This document shows, piece by piece, positions 1 through 11,343 of a stretch of DNA of 64,000 nucleotides. The stretch is from Pseudofabraea citricarpa (lineage: Eukaryota > Ascomycota > Leotiomycetes > Helotiales > Dermateaceae): positions 756,501 to 820,500 of the forward strand of contig JAPWGK010000001.1 in the NCBI GenBank assembly GCA_029641185.1, in the 5' to 3' direction. A program made the translations under genes and the position numbers. Position 1 is the first letter of the stretch. Each line of letters opens with the position of its first letter. Under the pieces are notes generated by a model that was given only the letters and a program-made list of their open reading frames with translations, did no database searches and was not told where the DNA came from.

Positions 1-1455
1 CTCTTTTGACTTCTCTCCAACTTTTGGTGTATGGAGAAGGGATTCTGAGTGCAATGGTGCCTGAGGTAACAGGCCGTTCGCAGGTGGAATACCTAAAATA
101 CCACATATGGCTGTAGATGTGCCGAGCAAGACAATATCCCAAGCATATCCTGTGGGTTTCCTGATGTTATAGCGCGAAGACGTGCATATGATCGACGAGA
201 TCTCATGATCAAAATAGAAAAGCACAGTTATGATTGCTCCAGGGATTATTGAGATAAAGATCCATTCAACCGGTAGCTCCCAAAAGCGGACAAAAAATAC
301 ACTCCTCTCAGGGGAACTGGGGCGGAAACTGGTTTGTACTGCCAGAGTTTGCTTATCTAGGGTAGCAAGCTCTCCAATATTTGGCATGGCAATAAAAAGG
401 ATAATAGATATCGCAGCAGCGTATTCTGAAAGTCCCATTCGGATGTACCTGTGGAAGAGAGGTTTCCAACTTTGTGCTGACGAGAGAAAAACTGCTAATA
501 TAAATGTACCTATGCACCCGATGATGGAGTAGAGGAACGACGCAAATGAGACAGCAGCGTGGGTACGTTCAAGTTCTTGAATCGCCTTATGGAAATAAAT
601 AACGCTGTTCAGCAACGAGAAGATGTCTGCAGAGAAATTCGTGACGTAGAGCATGGTCCAATCATGAGCATTGAAGATCGCTAATAACCAGTGCATCCAG
701 CATGAATGTATAAGAGACCATGCCATAAGAGGAAGAAAGTCTACCTTTGAGACATCAGCGACGATACAAATCATGCAACTGGTTCACTCACATGAAAAGA
801 ATCTTGCGATAGAGAGTATATGTTCTCCGCCAAGACAGAGAATGGCCCGGTAACTCCAAGAATAGTCAATGGTTGAATTGAGAATCTGTCTAGAATTAAT
901 TCACTGGAGAAGAGAGGCTCAAAACTCCCTACACACTTACAGTGAGAAAATAACCCCACACAAACCCGTACTGAATACGACCTCGATGGTACCCCAAGTC
1001 CTGCCCGTCAGAACATACAAGTCGCTAGCAAAAGTGATTCCCGGTAGGATGTTCGTAAAGAAGACATAGACAGCACTAGCAAAGACGAGTTGATTGAAGC
1101 AGGTCCAATCCGACAAGTATCGGCGTCGAATATTGCGGATATCCTGTTTGAGCAAGCGGAAAGGCTGAAGTTTTCCTTGGGCCCCAAATAGCTCTTTACT
1201 CCTTAATCGAAAAGACTTCTTGGGATGGAGTTGCGTTTCTGAATAGGTAGCTTTCGTCTTCTCGTGCAGTTGTTCCTCGAAGACCATCTTCTGACTTTCC
1301 TGCACAGCATCTGTGACATCCCTAGAAGGCACTTCTTGATCGATATTCTGTGCAGCTATAGAAGTAGACGAGTCTCCAGGTGGTATCACTGTTGAAGTTG
1401 AGCTGATATCCATTGAGGATGTTCGACCAGGTGGTGATAATCGATCCTTAGCCAT
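1..1455 (-). CDS. BOR1: Boron/bicarbonate-type anion transporter (Bor1-like), 3' end cut by window edge
   Basis: Predicted polytopic plasma-membrane transporter of the HCO3-/anion-exchanger family; fungal Bor1 members export borate. Exons 941-1455, 792-885 and 1-744 (open at the edge) join in frame across introns of 55 and 47 nt and give 451 visible residues. Family landmarks are seen in order: a Ser/Thr-rich cytosolic N-terminus, the YLSDWTCFNQ segment, the signature QPLTILGVTGPFSVLAE at the exon 1/2 join, NAHDWTMLYVTNFS, RFWELPVEW, and PPANGLLPQAPLHSE near the edge. The start at 1455 is the first ATG of the open frame. The C-terminus lies outside the window. The exact substrate, borate or another anion, is inferred from family membership only. 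Confidence 0.93.
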
Positions 1456-2022
1456 GTTCGCTCAGCCCACCTTTGCCTTGAGCTGAGGATTGTGCCGCGG
1501 GGGTTTTGATTTTAATATCTTGCATGACAAAAGATTTTCGGTACACGAGAGAAATAATCAAGAACTTGGCTTGCTTGGAAAAGTGAATGTGACGAATTTG
1601 ATAACGCATTTGCGCCACGTGCAGAGAGGTAGTGCAACTTGATAGCCGTGGCTAGTCTTGGCAGAAGATTCTGCGGAGGAACTTGCTGAGAAATAATACG
1701 AAAAAGGTTCATTAATGAGAAGATAAAAACCTAATTGCTAAATAGCTATGGACTCTGAGAGAGATCCTAGCGCTTCAGCCTTGTCACATAAAGATTATGT
1801 TGTGAATAAGACAGTAGCAGGCCTCTCGGCTGCACTGCGTCATTGGGTGAAAGTCCCTCGCTTTGATTGGTCAATCAGCACCCTCAAAATTTCCCATCTC
1901 AGCCTCGCTCCAAGGCTCACCTCACAATGCCATCGCATCGCAACAACAACAACACCACCATCTTGCCTAAACCCATAGCAATGGACGAGCGATAATATAC
2001 ACCAAGAGACCAGCCATCCACC
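1456..2022. other. Divergent intergenic region, BOR1-like / MTG1
   Basis: This 567-bp stretch lies between two divergent starts and should hold both promoters. The short ORFs in it (for example 1512-1712 on the minus strand) do not resemble proteins. No repeat or RNA gene was seen. Confidence 0.5.
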
Positions 2023-3124
2023 ATGGCCACATCATTCATACCACGAGCCGTCTTCCCAACCCAGCTCTCTCTCCCACGGTCATATTACCTCGGGCATCAT
2101 GCATCGGGACTCTCGAAGATGAAGACGATGCTGTCGCACATCGACCTGATCATCGAATGCCGCGACTACCGAGTGCCTCTGACATCGCGGAATCCGCTCT
2201 TCGAGTCGTCGCTCGCCGGGCGAGAGCGAGTAGTCGTATACACGAAGCGGGATCTAGGGAGCAAAGACCGGCCGAAAGATCGCGAGGTAGCTATACACAT
2301 ACAGACGCAGCAGAAGGCGAAAGATCATGTGCTAATGTGCGCACCTACACAAACAGAGAGAGGCAATCATCAAGTCATGGCACGCCCCATCGCCTATCCT
2401 CTTCTCCAACCACAAATCCAAGCGCGACATGACCTCGATCCTGAACCTGGCTAAGGACTACGCCCAGCACAACGCCTCGCTGACGGGGCTGCGCATCCTG
2501 GTGGTCGGGATGCCGAATGTCGGGAAGTCGTCGATGCTGAATGCGCTGCGGGCGACGGGCGTGCACCGGGGGAAGGCTGCCATCACAGGCGCGCAACCGG
2601 GTGTTACCAGGAAGATTGCGTCCGGTGTCAAGATTGTCGACGCCAATCCCGAGCTGCACCAGGAGGCCGTCTACCTCGTCGATACGCCAGGAGTCTTCGT
2701 CCCTTTCGTCCCCGATGCTGAGGCTATGCTCAAGCTGGCTCTGTGCGGGAGTGTCAAGGATACCATTATTGCTCCTACTACCCTCGCCGACTATCTCTTG
2801 TTTCATGTCAATAAACACAATCCGAAGCTGTACCAAGAGTACTCGCCAGCTACGAATGATATAGTTGAGTTGCTTGAGACTGTCTGCAACAAGACAGGAA
2901 GATTGGGTAAGGGAGGCGTCCCTGATATAGAGGCGGCTGCGCTCTGGATGATTCAAAAATGGAGACAAGGCAATCTCGGGACCTTTATATTGGACGACGT
3001 TGAATCAGATGGTCTGGAGAAGAAGATGAGGGAGGAGGTTGGCATGAGTCTTCACCAGGCAAGAAAAGCAAAAAAAGAAGCACAGAGGGTAAGGACTAAA
3101 TTGAGAGTTTCTGGTGAGGCATAA
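2023..3124 (+). CDS. MTG1: Mitochondrial ribosome-assembly GTPase Mtg1 (YlqF family)
   Basis: Circularly permuted GTPase acting in late assembly of the mitochondrial large ribosomal subunit. Exons 2023-2286 and 2363-3124 join in phase 0 across a 76-nt intron (GTAGCT..AGAG/AG) to give 341 aa. G motifs appear in permuted order: G4 as TKRD (residues 74-77), then G1 as GMPNVGKSS (137-145), a GVT-type G2 near 168-170 and G3 as DTPG (195-198). The C-terminal region contains the family-type KTGRLGKGG stretch, followed by a Lys/Arg-rich tail. The N-terminus is short and could be a mitochondrial targeting segment. It converges on the transaldolase gene, with 260 nt between their stop codons. Confidence 0.92.
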
Positions 3125-3384
3125 AGAACCTTGGTCAATATTGATCGATTTCTCTTCTCTGGGCAATGGCGTTATAGAGATAGCATGGGCACGGCTGGTT
3201 AGCATTAGAACATGACATGTACAATATTTAAACACCACGTAGAGAGGTTTGGTTTTACATTAAAAAAGCCTTGTATTCATATAGCGAGGCGGCATGCTCG
3301 AGAACTTTTTTTTTCAGATACAGTCATAATCATTTATGTTTCAAGAAACTACCCTATAAACTCCATTGCCAACCGTATTCCAAT

Positions 3385-4471
3385 TTATGCCTCGATCTTC
3401 TTCTTGAGGATATCCTTTAGTGTCTCGGCATCAGCAGCGAACTTGCTGATACCCTCACGGAGCTTCTCTACAGCCATCTGGTCCTCGTTGAAGTCGAATC
3501 TGAACAGGGACTCGTCGTCAATGTATGACTTCTTCTCAAGGTTCAAGGCGGAAGCGTTCTCAGCAATCAGCTTCTTTGGTACTGGGTCAGAGGAACCCAA
3601 CATCTCCTCAAGGAGGTTAGGCTATTGCAATGTTAGCTATAGACATTCAATTGAGCATTGATGGTTACTTACGGAGATAGTAAGGTAATCACATCCAGCC
3701 AACTCAGTGATCTCTCCAACATTTCTGAATGAAGCACCCATAACGATGGTCTTGTAGCCGAACTTCTTGTAGTAATCGAAAATAGCCTTCACGCTGGCAA
3801 CTCCTGGGTCCTCCTCCTTTGAGTAGGTCTTGCCGGTGGAAGCTTTGTACCAATCCAAGATACGTCCAACGAATGGGGAGATGAGGAAAGTTCCACCCTC
3901 AGCAGCGGCGATGGCCTGTACTTGGGAGAACATGAGGGTGAGGTTGACGTTGATACCGTGGTCGCGCTGAAGGATACGGGCAGCCTGAATACCCTCCCAT
4001 GTGGAGGCGATCTTGATCAGGACGCGGGACTTGTCGATACCGACGGACTTGTAGAGCTGAGGAAGAACGTGTTAGCAAACTCATCTAAGCTGATGTTGGA
4101 CGGAACAGACTTACGTCAATGATGTGAAGAGCCTTGTCAACGCTTCCCTTGGTGGTGAAAGAGAAGCGTGCGTCAACCTCAGTGGAAACCTTTCCTGGGA
4201 CAATCTTGAGGATCTCCTTTCCGAACTCAACGAGAAGACGGTCGAGGGTGGCATCGACCTGGGAGTCGACGTCCTTTCCACCGTGCTCCTTTCCGTAGGC
4301 AACGGCAACATCAATCAACTTGGCGTACTCAGGCTTCTTGGTGGCAGCGAGGATCAACGATGGGTTGGTGGTGGCATCTTGAGGCTTGTACTTTCCGATG
4401 GATGCGAAGTCTCCCGAGTCACTGACAACAGTGGTTCCGGAGGCCTTGAGTTGCTCGAGGGAGTTAGACAT
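3385..4471 (-). CDS. TAL1: Transaldolase
   Basis: Cytosolic enzyme of the non-oxidative pentose phosphate pathway, moving a dihydroxyacetone unit between sugar phosphates. Exons 4115-4471, 3673-4056 and 3385-3621 are all phase 0, with introns of 58 and 51 nt carrying GTAAGT donors; product 325 aa, the usual length. Visible landmarks are DATTNPSLI near the N-terminus, the Schiff-base lysine in [11 protein letters not shown] (about residue 134), [21 protein letters not shown] and [10 protein letters not shown]. The ATG at 4471 gives the usual N-terminus, a short lead followed by [11 protein letters not shown]. The 3' flank to 3125 holds nothing but the two convergent 3' ends. Confidence 0.97.
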
Positions 4472-6734
4472 GGTGAATTGAGATTGGGGTACGGGATTGG
4501 GGTATCGTGGATGGAAGATGGAGGATGGTATGGTCTGTGGTGGGAGTAGTGGGTTGTGATGAAATGAGACGAAAGTTTTTAGGAGGAGGGGTTGTTAAAT
4601 ACTCGTTGATGGTCACGGCCACGAGCACCCCCACCACAAGCCGCTAGTTGGTTGGGAAAGCACCAGAAGGCGAGACTGGGATCCCGTCTAAGCAACTTGC
4701 ATGACACCATAATTATTCACTGACTGAGCTGCTGAGCTGCTGAGCTGACTAGGACTGTCTGTCATCCACGGTCGAGAGTGTTCCTCGTCCATCAATCCTT
4801 CTGATGCCGTGCGTGAGAGTCGTTTCGAGCCCCGGCACTCGCAATGCATCGTCATCTTTCAGAGCTGCTCACCCCGCTACCATAGAATGAAAGCTATTCG
4901 GGATACAGTACATCAATTGGAGGTGGCCGCGTTTTCCCCTGCATCTATTTCCAACCGCATCTCCATCGTCTTCAGCTGCTCCTCGACCATTCCAATCCTC
5001 CTCCTCCTCCTCCTGTCCTGTCATGTCATCCCGAGCCTTCCACAGCGCAACAAAACACGGCGGCGGCGCATCCATCCGTGCAACGAAATGTTAGCCACCC
5101 CACCTTGACGTTTCCGATCAATCTTGGTTTCCGTAGAATTAGCTGGACCTGGACCCCTCGACCCCTCCGAACCCCCCCTCCGCGGCGAAGGACTACACCG
5201 CTGGCACTCGAGATGGAATTAGCCTGATCTGGCCTCTCAACGGGAATCGCAGCGCAGCTCTGATGCTCCAGCAGCAGGTTGATGTTCAGAATCGCATCTA
5301 CAGATCCTCGTCTTTCGAGACGGGATTGATTGACTTTGGCAGGCTGAGGCCCGTGAAAATTCAGAGGTGGATTCGCAATGGGCTGCGGTGGAAATGACAT
5401 CAGTCATGACAGCAGTCCCGATAAGAACCCATAGCAGTTGTTGGCCACTCCGGCGCCCTCGCGATTATTATTGCCAGAGCCGGAGTTGGGTTGCGATGTA
5501 CAATGCTAATTTTCACGTCATTTGCTCTTATTTTCATCTGTCAAGCGCTTATTCTGTTTGACTTTTCTCTCTTCCAAGTGCTGTGTAACTCAAACATTTC
5601 TTCCCGTCTTACAAGCCAGCCGTAAGAAGCTGAGTGAGCTACCCGGGTGCTACAAGCGACGATAATTAAAGATCTTGTACATGGTAAGCCTTCAAAGAAG
5701 CTCAACAACAAGAAGTACAATCAGAAAGTCTATTGTTCACGTCTTGATACTAGATTGAATACTTTTCCCAACATCTCATCGTCTGCTCCCTTAGCTAGAA
5801 ATCCACCAGTGCCATCTACCTCCAGAGCCATAAACCACCTCTCCCAGCCAACTAACCCAGCTACCCAACTAACAAATCACACACCATAGCGATTAGCATA
5901 CCTTACCAAACCTCGCTCTCGCTCTCCCCGGAACAACTTCAACTTCAACTTCCTAAAAAAAAATAAAAAAAAAGGTTCCTCGTCTCGAAGACAAAAACAA
6001 AAAAAAAAAATCAGAATTCCCGCACCAACCACGGACCGACCACGCAGGCCTGTCGGAAGAATTCCAGCACCAACCACCAACCACCGGACGAAAGCCACGC
6101 GGACGACAGAATCCCGCTGCCAGACCCGATCCAGGAACGCGAGGGAGGATCTGGAGATCCGCCGATATCTCCTTGTCTCCTTGTCTGCTAGTCAGCAGCG
6201 GGCAGAACTAGACTTCTTGATCTGCCTGTGCTTTGTCAGTGCATTTCCAATTCTGAAACTTTTTCCTCTCGTCTTTTCGATTTGCCTGATGGTCATGAGA
6301 TGATGAGAGACGTGCTCGGTGCGTGCGGGAGGAGACCTGGGTTTCTACCCTACCTATCACGCAAGGAAGCGTGAGAACGTGGAAGGGGAGGAAGAAAAGA
6401 AATCGGGTTGGAGAATCACATCGGATTTTTCATCATTGTCGCGATACCTACTTTTCTTGGCCGGGCGCGAGACAGAGAGAGATGTGGTGCAGGTATTGGA
6501 ATTCTAATACTGCCATATTCACAACATATTTTGTTGCTGCTAACCTTGATCAATGCTATGCTTTTGTTGTGTTTTAATATCAACCGTCCCGAGGGGAAAA
6601 AACCCAAATTCCAGCCTTGCAATGCTTTGAGATCCTTTTACCATATCAAGCCAAGAAGAGAAGTATGAACCGTCCGATGCGAAATTTCATTCAGAAGAGA
6701 AGTCTGCCATTGATCCAAATCTCACTCATCCCAT
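4472..6734. other. 2.26-kb intergenic region upstream of transaldolase
   Basis: No ORF here resembles a protein with confidence. It should contain the TAL1 promoter and, at its low-coordinate-distal end, the 3' flank of the Tudor-SN gene. Homopurine and poly-A runs occur at about 5954-6010, and a CTC/TCC-rich tract at about 4999-5013. A minus-strand open frame at 5026-5400 has an ordinary amino-acid mix in its first 70 residues but no recognisable domain, so it is not called. Confidence 0.45.
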
Positions 6735-9602
6735 CTAATCCTCGGTCAGATCACCATACTCCCACATACCAAGTCGGTCGGCCTTGGCCTTAGTTTCCTT
6801 GGTCTTCAAAGTCTTGATGACATCTGTAAACGACTTTTCCCAGCCCTTGAGCTTCGTAGGGACCATGGCATGGCCCTCACCCACGATATCTGCGTTGATG
6901 CTCTCCGTCATGTTCTCACTGTTGGCTGCATCATAAAGCGTAACGTACAAAGTATTCTCCTTGGAATCGGTGAAATCAACGTTGGCCACAAGCTCTTTGC
7001 CCATGAAGTTGTCTGTGATGAATGCAACAGCATCTGCCAAATAGTCCGAAGCAGTAGGGAACTGTACAAGTGAGAGAGTTGCATCAACGGCTTGAGCACG
7101 CAGCTTTTGAGGTGAAAATTGAGGCTGCGACAAGGGACGAAGACGAGACCAAGGAATCTTCTCACTATTTCCATAATCAATGTAAACAACTTCGGCCTCT
7201 TTTGCTGTGCGGTCGTTGGAGCGTATGCGAGCGCGGTACCATTGCTGATCCTCGGTAAACTTCGCGGCAACATAATCTCCAGCTTTGGGAGGCCCTGATA
7301 GCCCAGTATTATTGGACGGGCTCAGATGGAATGACTTGAAACTCGACATGAGAGTCTCAAGTGCTGCAGTTCCGGTGCCAATCATTTGAAGCTTGAGTTT
7401 TCCTGCAGAATCGAGATTGGTAATGATCACATCACGGTAGTCAGGTTTTCGCTCGATTGGAGCTGAATCGCCGTTTGAGTTTCCATTCGAATAGTTTGGC
7501 GTTTCTTCATCTTCGGGTGCGTCCATTGAAGGATCCCAATCAGTCCAGATGTTTCTTCGGGCGTCCTTTGCACGCTTCTCAGCAGCATAAAGTTCGTTCG
7601 CGTTTCCAGATTGCTCGGCTGAGTAGCCATGGACAGTTGCAAGACCTTGTTCGACGAGCACCTTAGCGAAGCTCTCACCTCCAATGTAGAGCTCGCCAAT
7701 GAATCCGCCAACCTTGTCAACGTTGTGCACATCAATGAGCACATCACGTTGTGTGAGCCTCTTGGAAGCAAGATCATGAGCTTCTTGGCCGTATGGCTCG
7801 CTCTTATCGGTAGGGTTTCTAGCAGACTTTGGGGCACGGATGCCACCAAGAACAAAGTTCAATTTGATATTCTCGCGTGGGATCAAGACGACAAATCTTC
7901 CACCACCCTTTACGAAGTCGACAATACCGGGAACCTTCTTCTGTCGTTGGAGAGTTGAGAGCTGGATCTTGGCCTTTTGCAAAGATTCAGAAGCATCGGC
8001 ATACTGCTTAGCCTTGGCAGGCTTCCCAGACCACATGCCCTTCTTTGCTTCCTTTGCTTCTTCTTGAGCTGCTAATAGTTCATCGTAGTTAGGAGCTCGA
8101 TCAGTGTCATCTCTGCGGTGACGAATCACTGAAGCCCAGCCCTCTTGCACTAGGACCAAGCCAACGTTTTTGTCATTCAAATTGATTGTTGCGACTTCCT
8201 TAGCATCGTATTCCCCGGTAGCAGGTCGAGAGCCGTCAATGTTCAGTCGAACAGTCTTTCCGATAACCTTTTTTCTCAAAAATTCTTTTGCTTCGTCTCT
8301 GAATGGTGCTTCACTGGGTTCCCCCGGACGAGGACCACGGATGCTGCTTAGATTAATGCGCTTCTCTACACCGGCCTTGTTCCGGACAAAGATGACATCG
8401 GCGCTAAAGATCTTGGTGACGGTAGCTTCTAAACTTCCTCCTTGGGTGTTCGTTTTAGCGACGTGGTCTCGGTACAAGCCTAGCTTTCCTGCTTGAGCAG
8501 ATTTCTCGGCTTTTCGTAGCGGCGCCATATCAGCGCCTAGGAGAGTTGAATGAAAGTCGGTACATCTTGCTAGACCAGCTTCAAGAAGGAACAATGCAAT
8601 ACTTCCTCTTGGATGCTTGACAGAGGCGATGAGTTGGTCTTGAGGACTTAATCCAAGAATGTCAACCTTGACATTTCGCTGCAGTAATCTATCTTCCACA
8701 AATTGCCTAGCTTCGTTGCCAAATTCTTCAGCTGGTTGTACCTGCTGGTTGGAAGGATTGACACGTTCCGTGGTGGGTGCTCTAATACCAGCAACAAGTG
8801 TCATCACTTGGTAATGCTTCGTCGGTGTGATCATAAGACGCAGGAGCATGCGGTCTCCACTCAATACACGTTCAACTAGGCCATCTACGGTTTTTCCCTT
8901 GAATTTTTCCAAGAAATCTGCTGAATCGCCCATGCTATGTTGGACATCAATGCGACCACTGCTTGAACCATGCATTCCTTTGTCTTCAACGCGTGCACTT
9001 GCTTCGAGCACCCGCAGTTTTTCCAATTGCTGAATTGCTTCTGGCGAGTCCTCTTTACGGCCAGCATCATCTCTTAGCTTCAGCCATCCTTCCTGGATCA
9101 TTTCTTCAGGAAGTCGGCGTCCATCGTTTAAGAAGACAATTCCGTATTCGCGCTTAGTATTGGGAATTGTATACAGTACTTGAAACTGGATGTTTTTGCC
9201 AACGACCATTTTTCGCAAGGCATCCCGAGATTCAAAAGCCCATGGCTCATCACCTTCTTTCTTGAGATGCGGTGATGTCGTGTAGGCCAAAGAAAGAATA
9301 CGTTCGGCGTGGGGATTGTCGAGTGAGACGAGTACAAGGCTGTCGCCGCTCAAGACGGACTTTACCTTGGCTTGATTCAAAACCATATTGTCGTATCGTG
9401 CAGGTGGTACGTTTGGTTTGCGGTGGGTATTTCCAAAAGGTGTAGGTGAGGAAGGCTTCGGAGAGGGAGTTCGGGAACTTTGGGCACTAGGAAAGGGCGC
9501 AACAATGTTAGCATAGGTTGGTGAAGCTACAAGTTCCTCTGGAACTGTTGGTTGTTTGCGTCCACTGGTATTAGTCTGGTATCCGATCTTAATTGGGGCC
9601 AT
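6735..9602 (-). CDS. Tudor staphylococcal nuclease (Tudor-SN / SND1 family)
   Basis: Multidomain RNA-binding protein with SNase-like (OB-fold) repeats and one Tudor domain, linked in other eukaryotes to RNA decay, splicing and stress granules. It is a single 955-aa open frame. Four SNase-like repeats occupy roughly residues 73-215, 230-390, 400-550 and 570-710. A Tudor domain (GDYVAAKF..WYRARI..VVYIDYGNSE) is at about 780-835 and is followed by the split fifth SNase. The first ~72 residues are Ser/Pro-rich and longer than I expect. Inside them a 44-nt stretch (9487-9530) has GTAGCT, TGCTAAC and CCTAG in intron-like order, but removing it breaks the frame. A second ATG at 9386 starts directly at the first SNase repeat, so the true start could be there. 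Confidence 0.93.
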   Translation of the reverse strand: MAPIKIGYQTNTSGRKQPTVPEELVASPTYANIVAPFPSAQSSRTPSPKPSSPTPFGNTHRKPNVPPARYDNMVLNQAKVKSVLSGDSLVLVSLDNPHAERILSLAYTTSPHLKKEGDEPWAFESRDALRKMVVGKNIQFQVLYTIPNTKREYGIVFLNDGRRLPEEMIQEGWLKLRDDAGRKEDSPEAIQQLEKLRVLEASARVEDKGMHGSSSGRIDVQHSMGDSADFLEKFKGKTVDGLVERVLSGDRMLLRLMITPTKHYQVMTLVAGIRAPTTERVNPSNQQVQPAEEFGNEARQFVEDRLLQRNVKVDILGLSPQDQLIASVKHPRGSIALFLLEAGLARCTDFHSTLLGADMAPLRKAEKSAQAGKLGLYRDHVAKTNTQGGSLEATVTKIFSADVIFVRNKAGVEKRINLSSIRGPRPGEPSEAPFRDEAKEFLRKKVIGKTVRLNIDGSRPATGEYDAKEVATINLNDKNVGLVLVQEGWASVIRHRRDDTDRAPNYDELLAAQEEAKEAKKGMWSGKPAKAKQYADASESLQKAKIQLSTLQRQKKVPGIVDFVKGGGRFVVLIPRENIKLNFVLGGIRAPKSARNPTDKSEPYGQEAHDLASKRLTQRDVLIDVHNVDKVGGFIGELYIGGESFAKVLVEQGLATVHGYSAEQSGNANELYAAEKRAKDARRNIWTDWDPSMDAPEDEETPNYSNGNSNGDSAPIERKPDYRDVIITNLDSAGKLKLQMIGTGTAALETLMSSFKSFHLSPSNNTGLSGPPKAGDYVAAKFTEDQQWYRARIRSNDRTAKEAEVVYIDYGNSEKIPWSRLRPLSQPQFSPQKLRAQAVDATLSLVQFPTASDYLADAVAFITDNFMGKELVANVDFTDSKENTLYVTLYDAANSENMTESINADIVGEGHAMVPTKLKGWEKSFTDVIKTLKTKETKAKADRLGMWEYGDLTED

Positions 9603-10477
9603 GGCGATTGTTGCTGATTGCTGTGAAGCTTTCCAGATGCTGTGTATATGCGCTTACTGCTGCGTTGGCAAGGCAGATTTGCTGAAAGATCGAGATGGAG
9701 TTTGAGGTAAGAATTGTCGTATGTGCGTTTGATAAGAAGTAGCTTATTAAAGCTGCTTTGTTCTCTTACTGAATTGCGGCCGATGATCAAGCTGTGATCT
9801 TCGTTCCCATGAATGTATTATCTCTGGAACGCTTGTGTGCTTCGTGGGAAAGATTTTATACTAGTGAGCAGCCGGCACAGTTCCTATGATAAGAAGCACC
9901 ATGTCGGCGCAGTGAATTCGCCGCAATGAATTCTCCAAAGACATCCATCACCGCCAGCAGCACTCAGGTAGGACGCAACAGCAACAGCCCATGATGGCGA
10001 AAGACAGGGCAGATACTCACAAAAGTGATTTAATAGATGGTGTATAGGTTAAGTATTGCCCAGTAGATAGATGTTTGCTATAATAGATAGGGGAAGTGAT
10101 GCTTGAATGCCAATTGTGCTGCACTGAAAGAAATGGATATGTGTTCTCTGGTCTTGTGAGCTTCAACTAAGTGTCATGAACTCATAAAATCAGAGTGGGG
10201 TTCTTTCCCGTCATTTACGCTAAGCGAGACCCTTTCGTTCCTCTCACCGCATCTCACACGTTAGCGTTGGAGTCCCCTGAATTGCAACATTCCATTCTAG
10301 ACACACATGCACGTTTATTTTTCATCACACAGCGGCAGGCTTTCTTTGTAAACAAGTACAGATTCGGGTTGACTACCTAAGAGAGCGATGTGCCTAACTT
10401 TTGTATCATCTTCAAATCCCCGGCATCATTTCCACGTCCCTACACTTGCCTATCTGTCCGTCCATGACCACAGCTAT
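9603..10477. other. Intergenic region between SOD1 3' end and Tudor-SN start
   Basis: This 875-bp stretch serves as Tudor-SN promoter and SOD1 3' flank. A few short open frames, such as 10195-10380 (+), lack protein character. No repeats were noticed. Confidence 0.45.
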
Positions 10478-11343
10478 TTAAGCTGCAATGCCGATGACAC
10501 CTTGGAGGGTAGATTAGCACGAGTTACAGTGGTGAGGTAGCTAAGACTTACCGCAAGCTGGTCGAGTGCCAGCATTTCCAGTCTTCTTGGACTCCTCGTT
10601 GTCTCCCTTTCCAAGATCATCAGTTCCGGAGTGGACAACGACGGTACGCTACGGTTTCAATCAGCTTCGACTCTTCCAAAGACCATCTTTCTTGCAACGT
10701 ACGCCAATAACGCTCTCGGGCCCGATCAGCTTGATGAGCTTGTCGGTAGTAGAGCCAACACCGTTTCCTTGGCCATCGGTCTTGAAGTTACCAAGGTCAC
10801 CAACGTGGCGGACCTCATCCCCAGGAGCACCATGTGTCTTGCCGTGGGGGTTGACTATAGCATCCATCAGCCTTGTCCATAGCTTGTATGCTTCCCGTTC
10901 CACCATCTTTGTAGCTTACAGTGGGGACCAGCGGATGTGCAGCCATTGGTGTTGTCACCGAACTGGTGGACGTGCATGCCACGCTCAGCGTTGGCATCGT
11001 GACCAGTGATGTTCCATGAGATGGTGGTTGGGGAGGACTCAGAGGCCTGCTCGAAGGTAACGGTTCCGGAGATCTTCGAGTCACCTCGGATGGTTGCAAC
11101 TGCGGATATCAAGGCACATGGTCAGCAAGGGTTCCAATCAGATGGCTATGGGATTTCAGGGACTGGTTCACAGCTCCATTGCTTGGGGGGATGGAGTTGG
11201 AGGAGCCATCCAGGTACTTGATGGGGGGTGATAATGTGCTCAAACCATCTCGAACGACCCCGCTATTGGCCAAGGTCGAGTGAGAGCGGGCAGCGGGTTG
11301 CAGAGAACATATAAAAGGGATTGGACCTACCTGCTTTGACCAT
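10478..11343 (-). CDS. SOD1: Cu/Zn superoxide dismutase
   Basis: Cytosolic enzyme dismutating superoxide to oxygen and hydrogen peroxide. Five exons (11331-11343, 10920-11099, 10703-10854, 10552-10648, 10478-10500) give exactly 465 nt, 154 aa plus stop, the normal SOD1 length. Metal ligands and loops are complete: [12 protein letters not shown], the GPHFNP join created by splicing, [19 protein letters not shown], and [12 protein letters not shown] with the active-site Arg in GTRPACGVIGIAA. The first coding exon is only 13 nt and the last only 23 nt, so continuous-ORF reading misses the gene ends. Intron 1 is long (231 nt). The gene faces away from the Rom2-like gene across a 1.65-kb region. 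Confidence 0.96.

Noticed and set aside
2375..2968. 197-codon minus-strand frame
   Set aside because: Exactly antisense to the GTPase domain of MTG1; the plus strand carries all G motifs.
5026..5400. 124-codon minus-strand frame upstream of TAL1
   Set aside because: Its first part has protein-like composition but no domain, no supporting splice pattern and a low-complexity end, so not enough for a gene call.
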